From positions 1 to 7,264 of the forward strand of contig CALZMY010000136.1 of the NCBI GenBank assembly GCA_945788675.1: DNA of 7,264 bases, in the 5' to 3' direction. Each line of letters begins with the position of its first letter. Within the stretch, counting starts at the first letter, position 1. Positions 5,819-7,264 of the stretch are shown here, one piece after another. A program made the position numbers and the translations under genes. The DNA comes from an uncultured Gammaproteobacteria bacterium (GTDB taxonomy: Bacteria > Pseudomonadota > Gammaproteobacteria > SZUA-140). The notes beneath the pieces were generated by a model. That model did not search any database. It saw nothing but the letters and a program-made list of their open reading frames with translations, and was not told the origin of the DNA.

Positions 5819-6874
5819 ATGAATACACTAAAAAATCAAACACCACTGAGTGAAGAGCAGCGCAGAATTCGTAAGCGCTATATAGGTGCAACGTTCGTAA
5901 CCTGTATCGTCTTATCGCTTGTCGGTGGAACTATTCATGTGCTTGAACTAGGTTCGAACCGCATGCTCGATATGCGTGATAAGGCCGGGATTGACCTGGA
6001 TTCTGAGCACGAACATATCCGCGCGGCTGGCGAGGAGCTTTTCCGCCAGGTCGATTTTGAGTTCGGTGATGAACAGCAGGCTAGTTATTCTGTTGCAGAG
6101 GCAGAGGCACTATTGACACCTGAGCAGTGGGCTGAGGTTGAAGAGATGGTAGTGATACCTGCAGGTGATTTTTTGATGGGCACCGACCGTAAGCAATCAA
6201 ATGTGTATAATCGCCCACAAAAAACGGTTCATGCTGATGAGTATAAGATTGATAAATATCCTGTTACCAATGCACAGTACGCGCGTTTTGTCGCAGCGAC
6301 TGGCTATCGGCCTCCACTGTACTGGAAAGGTGGCAAGATACCGAAAGGTGAAGAACTGCACCCTGTCACGATGGTTTCCTGGCAAAATGCATCAGCCTAT
6401 GCGGCATGGGCAGGTAAGCGTCTGCCAACAGAGGCTGAATGGGAGAAGGCAGCGCGTGGGACAGACGGCAGGCGCTGGCCGTGGGGCGATACCATGGAGG
6501 TCGATCGTCTAAATACCTATTACAGTGTTGGTAGTACCACGCCTTATAATGCATACCCGAACGGTGCTAGTCCTTATGGCGTGATCGATATGGTGGGGAA
6601 TGTCAGTGAATGGACTGCAGACGACTTTACCGCCTACAAGGGAAGTACTGCACCTGCTGATTTGTTTACAGTTAAAAAAGCCAGAGAGCCGAGGCAAGGT
6701 GCTAACAAGGCGATGAAAATGGCAGAGTTTGAAGAAACCGATGAGCGCTATAAAGTACTACGAGGCGGTTCCTGGAAGAGTGACCCCTTTTCAACATCAA
6801 CATATCATCGCAACTATGCGTGGCCACACTTTGCATCCGATTTCTTTGGCTTTCGATGTGCTCAATCATCGTAA
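5819..6874 (+). CDS. Membrane-anchored FGE/SUMF1-fold protein (NirV-like), catalytic cysteines absent
   Basis: The protein has 351 residues. A basic N-terminus leads into one membrane helix (about 21-43), then a linker (44-108) with acidic helical segments, then a formylglycine-generating-enzyme fold (about 110-348). Family landmarks in order: IPAGDFLMG (113-121), YPVTNAQYARFV (147-158), HPVTMVSW (181-188), RLPTEAEWEKAARG (201-214), WPWGD (220-224), YGVIDMVGNVSEW (253-265), LRGGSW (314-319) and FFGFRCA (342-348). True formylglycine-generating enzymes use two cysteines shortly after the GGS motif. Here that stretch (320-340) has none, and Cys347 in the domain plus Cys29 in the helix are the only cysteines. 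It is therefore not a standard sulfatase activator. The fold also occurs in NirV, found beside denitrification genes, and in EgtB and PvdO; NirV-like is the closest by context. No strong Shine-Dalgarno precedes the ATG. It may act as a maturation or binding protein for the oxidase. Confidence 0.85.
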   Translation: MNTLKNQTPLSEEQRRIRKRYIGATFVTCIVLSLVGGTIHVLELGSNRMLDMRDKAGIDLDSEHEHIRAAGEELFRQVDFEFGDEQQASYSVAEAEALLTPEQWAEVEEMVVIPAGDFLMGTDRKQSNVYNRPQKTVHADEYKIDKYPVTNAQYARFVAATGYRPPLYWKGGKIPKGEELHPVTMVSWQNASAYAAWAGKRLPTEAEWEKAARGTDGRRWPWGDTMEVDRLNTYYSVGSTTPYNAYPNGASPYGVIDMVGNVSEWTADDFTAYKGSTAPADLFTVKKAREPRQGANKAMKMAEFEETDERYKVLRGGSWKSDPFSTSTYHRNYAWPHFASDFFGFRCAQSS

Positions 6875-6888
6875 ATATAGGTTCTATT

Positions 6889-7164
6889 ATGAAACGCCTC
6901 TTTTCTAGTTTAATGCTTGCAGGTCTTACGACACTGCCAGCCAGCGGTTTCGCAGCTGACAGTTATCGTTGGCTACATGTCACGATCGAAACCCCATGGA
7001 TTATCTTTCTTATTCTGTTACCGATGGTGTTGATTCCCGCAGTGTTGATGGCGATCCTCTACTGGAAGTTTGCCGGTAGTACTCCTGAGGTTGAAAAAAA
7101 AGATGAGTCTAGCAAGCAACCATCTGAATCGCTGACAAGCAAGAGTGAGCCAACCGACTTATGA
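6889..7164 (+). CDS. Small exported one-helix membrane protein
   Basis: The product is 91 residues. It starts with a clear Sec signal peptide (basic MKR, hydrophobic core to about residue 18, likely cleavage after SGFA at 22). A short segment (ADSYRWLHVTIETPW) leads into one strong membrane helix (about 36-59) and a C-terminal tail rich in K, E, S and P. The family is not recognised; the arrangement recalls the helix part of an oxidase subunit II, but no copper or heme motif is present. The start at 6889 is chosen over an upstream in-frame ATG at 6820, because the latter lies deep inside the preceding gene and would hide the signal peptide; AGG (6879-6881) precedes it by seven bases. The stop overlaps the next start as ATGA, showing tight coupling. 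Confidence 0.7.
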   Translation: MKRLFSSLMLAGLTTLPASGFAADSYRWLHVTIETPWIIFLILLPMVLIPAVLMAILYWKFAGSTPEVEKKDESSKQPSESLTSKSEPTDL

Positions 7165-7264
7165 GGCCAATATCACGTATTGCGACACTGTTTATTTTGC
7201 TTGCATCGGTGTTGCTGTCAAACTTCAGCACAACCGTAATCGCTGCTGACAGTGATCAGAGTGC
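7161..7264 (+). CDS. Exported protein, N-terminal part only (cut by window end)
   Basis: Only the first 34 codons are present. They encode a typical signal peptide: basic MRPISR, hydrophobic core TLFILLASVLL, and a probable cleavage site near VIA-AD (residues 26-30), then DSDQS. The ATG overlaps the stop of the preceding gene (ATGA), so the two are probably translated together. The mature part lies outside the window, so no function can be given; a periplasmic cytochrome, copper chaperone or cupredoxin would fit the context but nothing visible supports a choice. Confidence 0.65.
   Translation, partial: MRPISRIATLFILLASVLLSNFSTTVIAADSDQS

Noticed and set aside
6201..6512. Open frame of 103 codons in another + frame within the FGE-fold gene.
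   Set aside because: It is fully contained in a gene with clear domain motifs and its product looks like an out-of-frame translation.

Overview
The window holds a single-stranded (all +) respiratory gene cluster. At its centre is a divergent C-family (cbb3-like) heme-copper oxidase, with small membrane proteins, a tethered cytochrome c and accessory factors around it. The host is most likely a Gram-negative bacterium: there are cbb3-type subunits, Sec-type signal peptides and Shine-Dalgarno-led genes with occasional GTG starts. A pseudomonadote, possibly a gammaproteobacterium, is my best guess, but no marker gene fixes the taxonomy.

Operon 1 (about 206-4002) encodes a 97-residue two-helix membrane protein, a 30-residue one-helix peptide, oxidase subunit I (CcoN-like, 469 aa), a long CcoO-like mono-heme cytochrome c subunit (318 aa), a 211-residue two-helix protein whose N-terminus recalls CcoP but which has no heme site, and a 50-residue CcoQ-like one-helix peptide. 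A hairpin without a T-tract lies between the subunit I and subunit II genes. A strong intrinsic terminator (4021-4050) closes the operon.

Operon 2 starts at a good sigma70-type promoter (4053-4081) directly behind that terminator and runs past the right edge. It encodes a 115-residue two-helix protein, a CcoS-like assembly protein with a charged helical tail, a membrane-tethered mono-heme cytochrome c, a 162-residue three-helix membrane protein, a membrane-anchored formylglycine-generating-enzyme-fold protein without the catalytic cysteines, a 91-residue exported one-helix protein, and the start of another exported protein cut by the window end.

The working model is inferred. Subunits I and II form the catalytic core, the heme-less CcoP-like protein and the two micro-peptides are structural subunits, the tethered cytochrome c from operon 2 supplies the electron-entry role that the missing CcoP hemes normally play, and the CcoS-like protein helps cofactor insertion. 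Subunit I keeps every heme/CuB histidine and the C-family active-site tyrosine and lacks the NO-reductase glutamate. This favours oxygen reduction, although the helix carrying the heme ligands reads like NorB.
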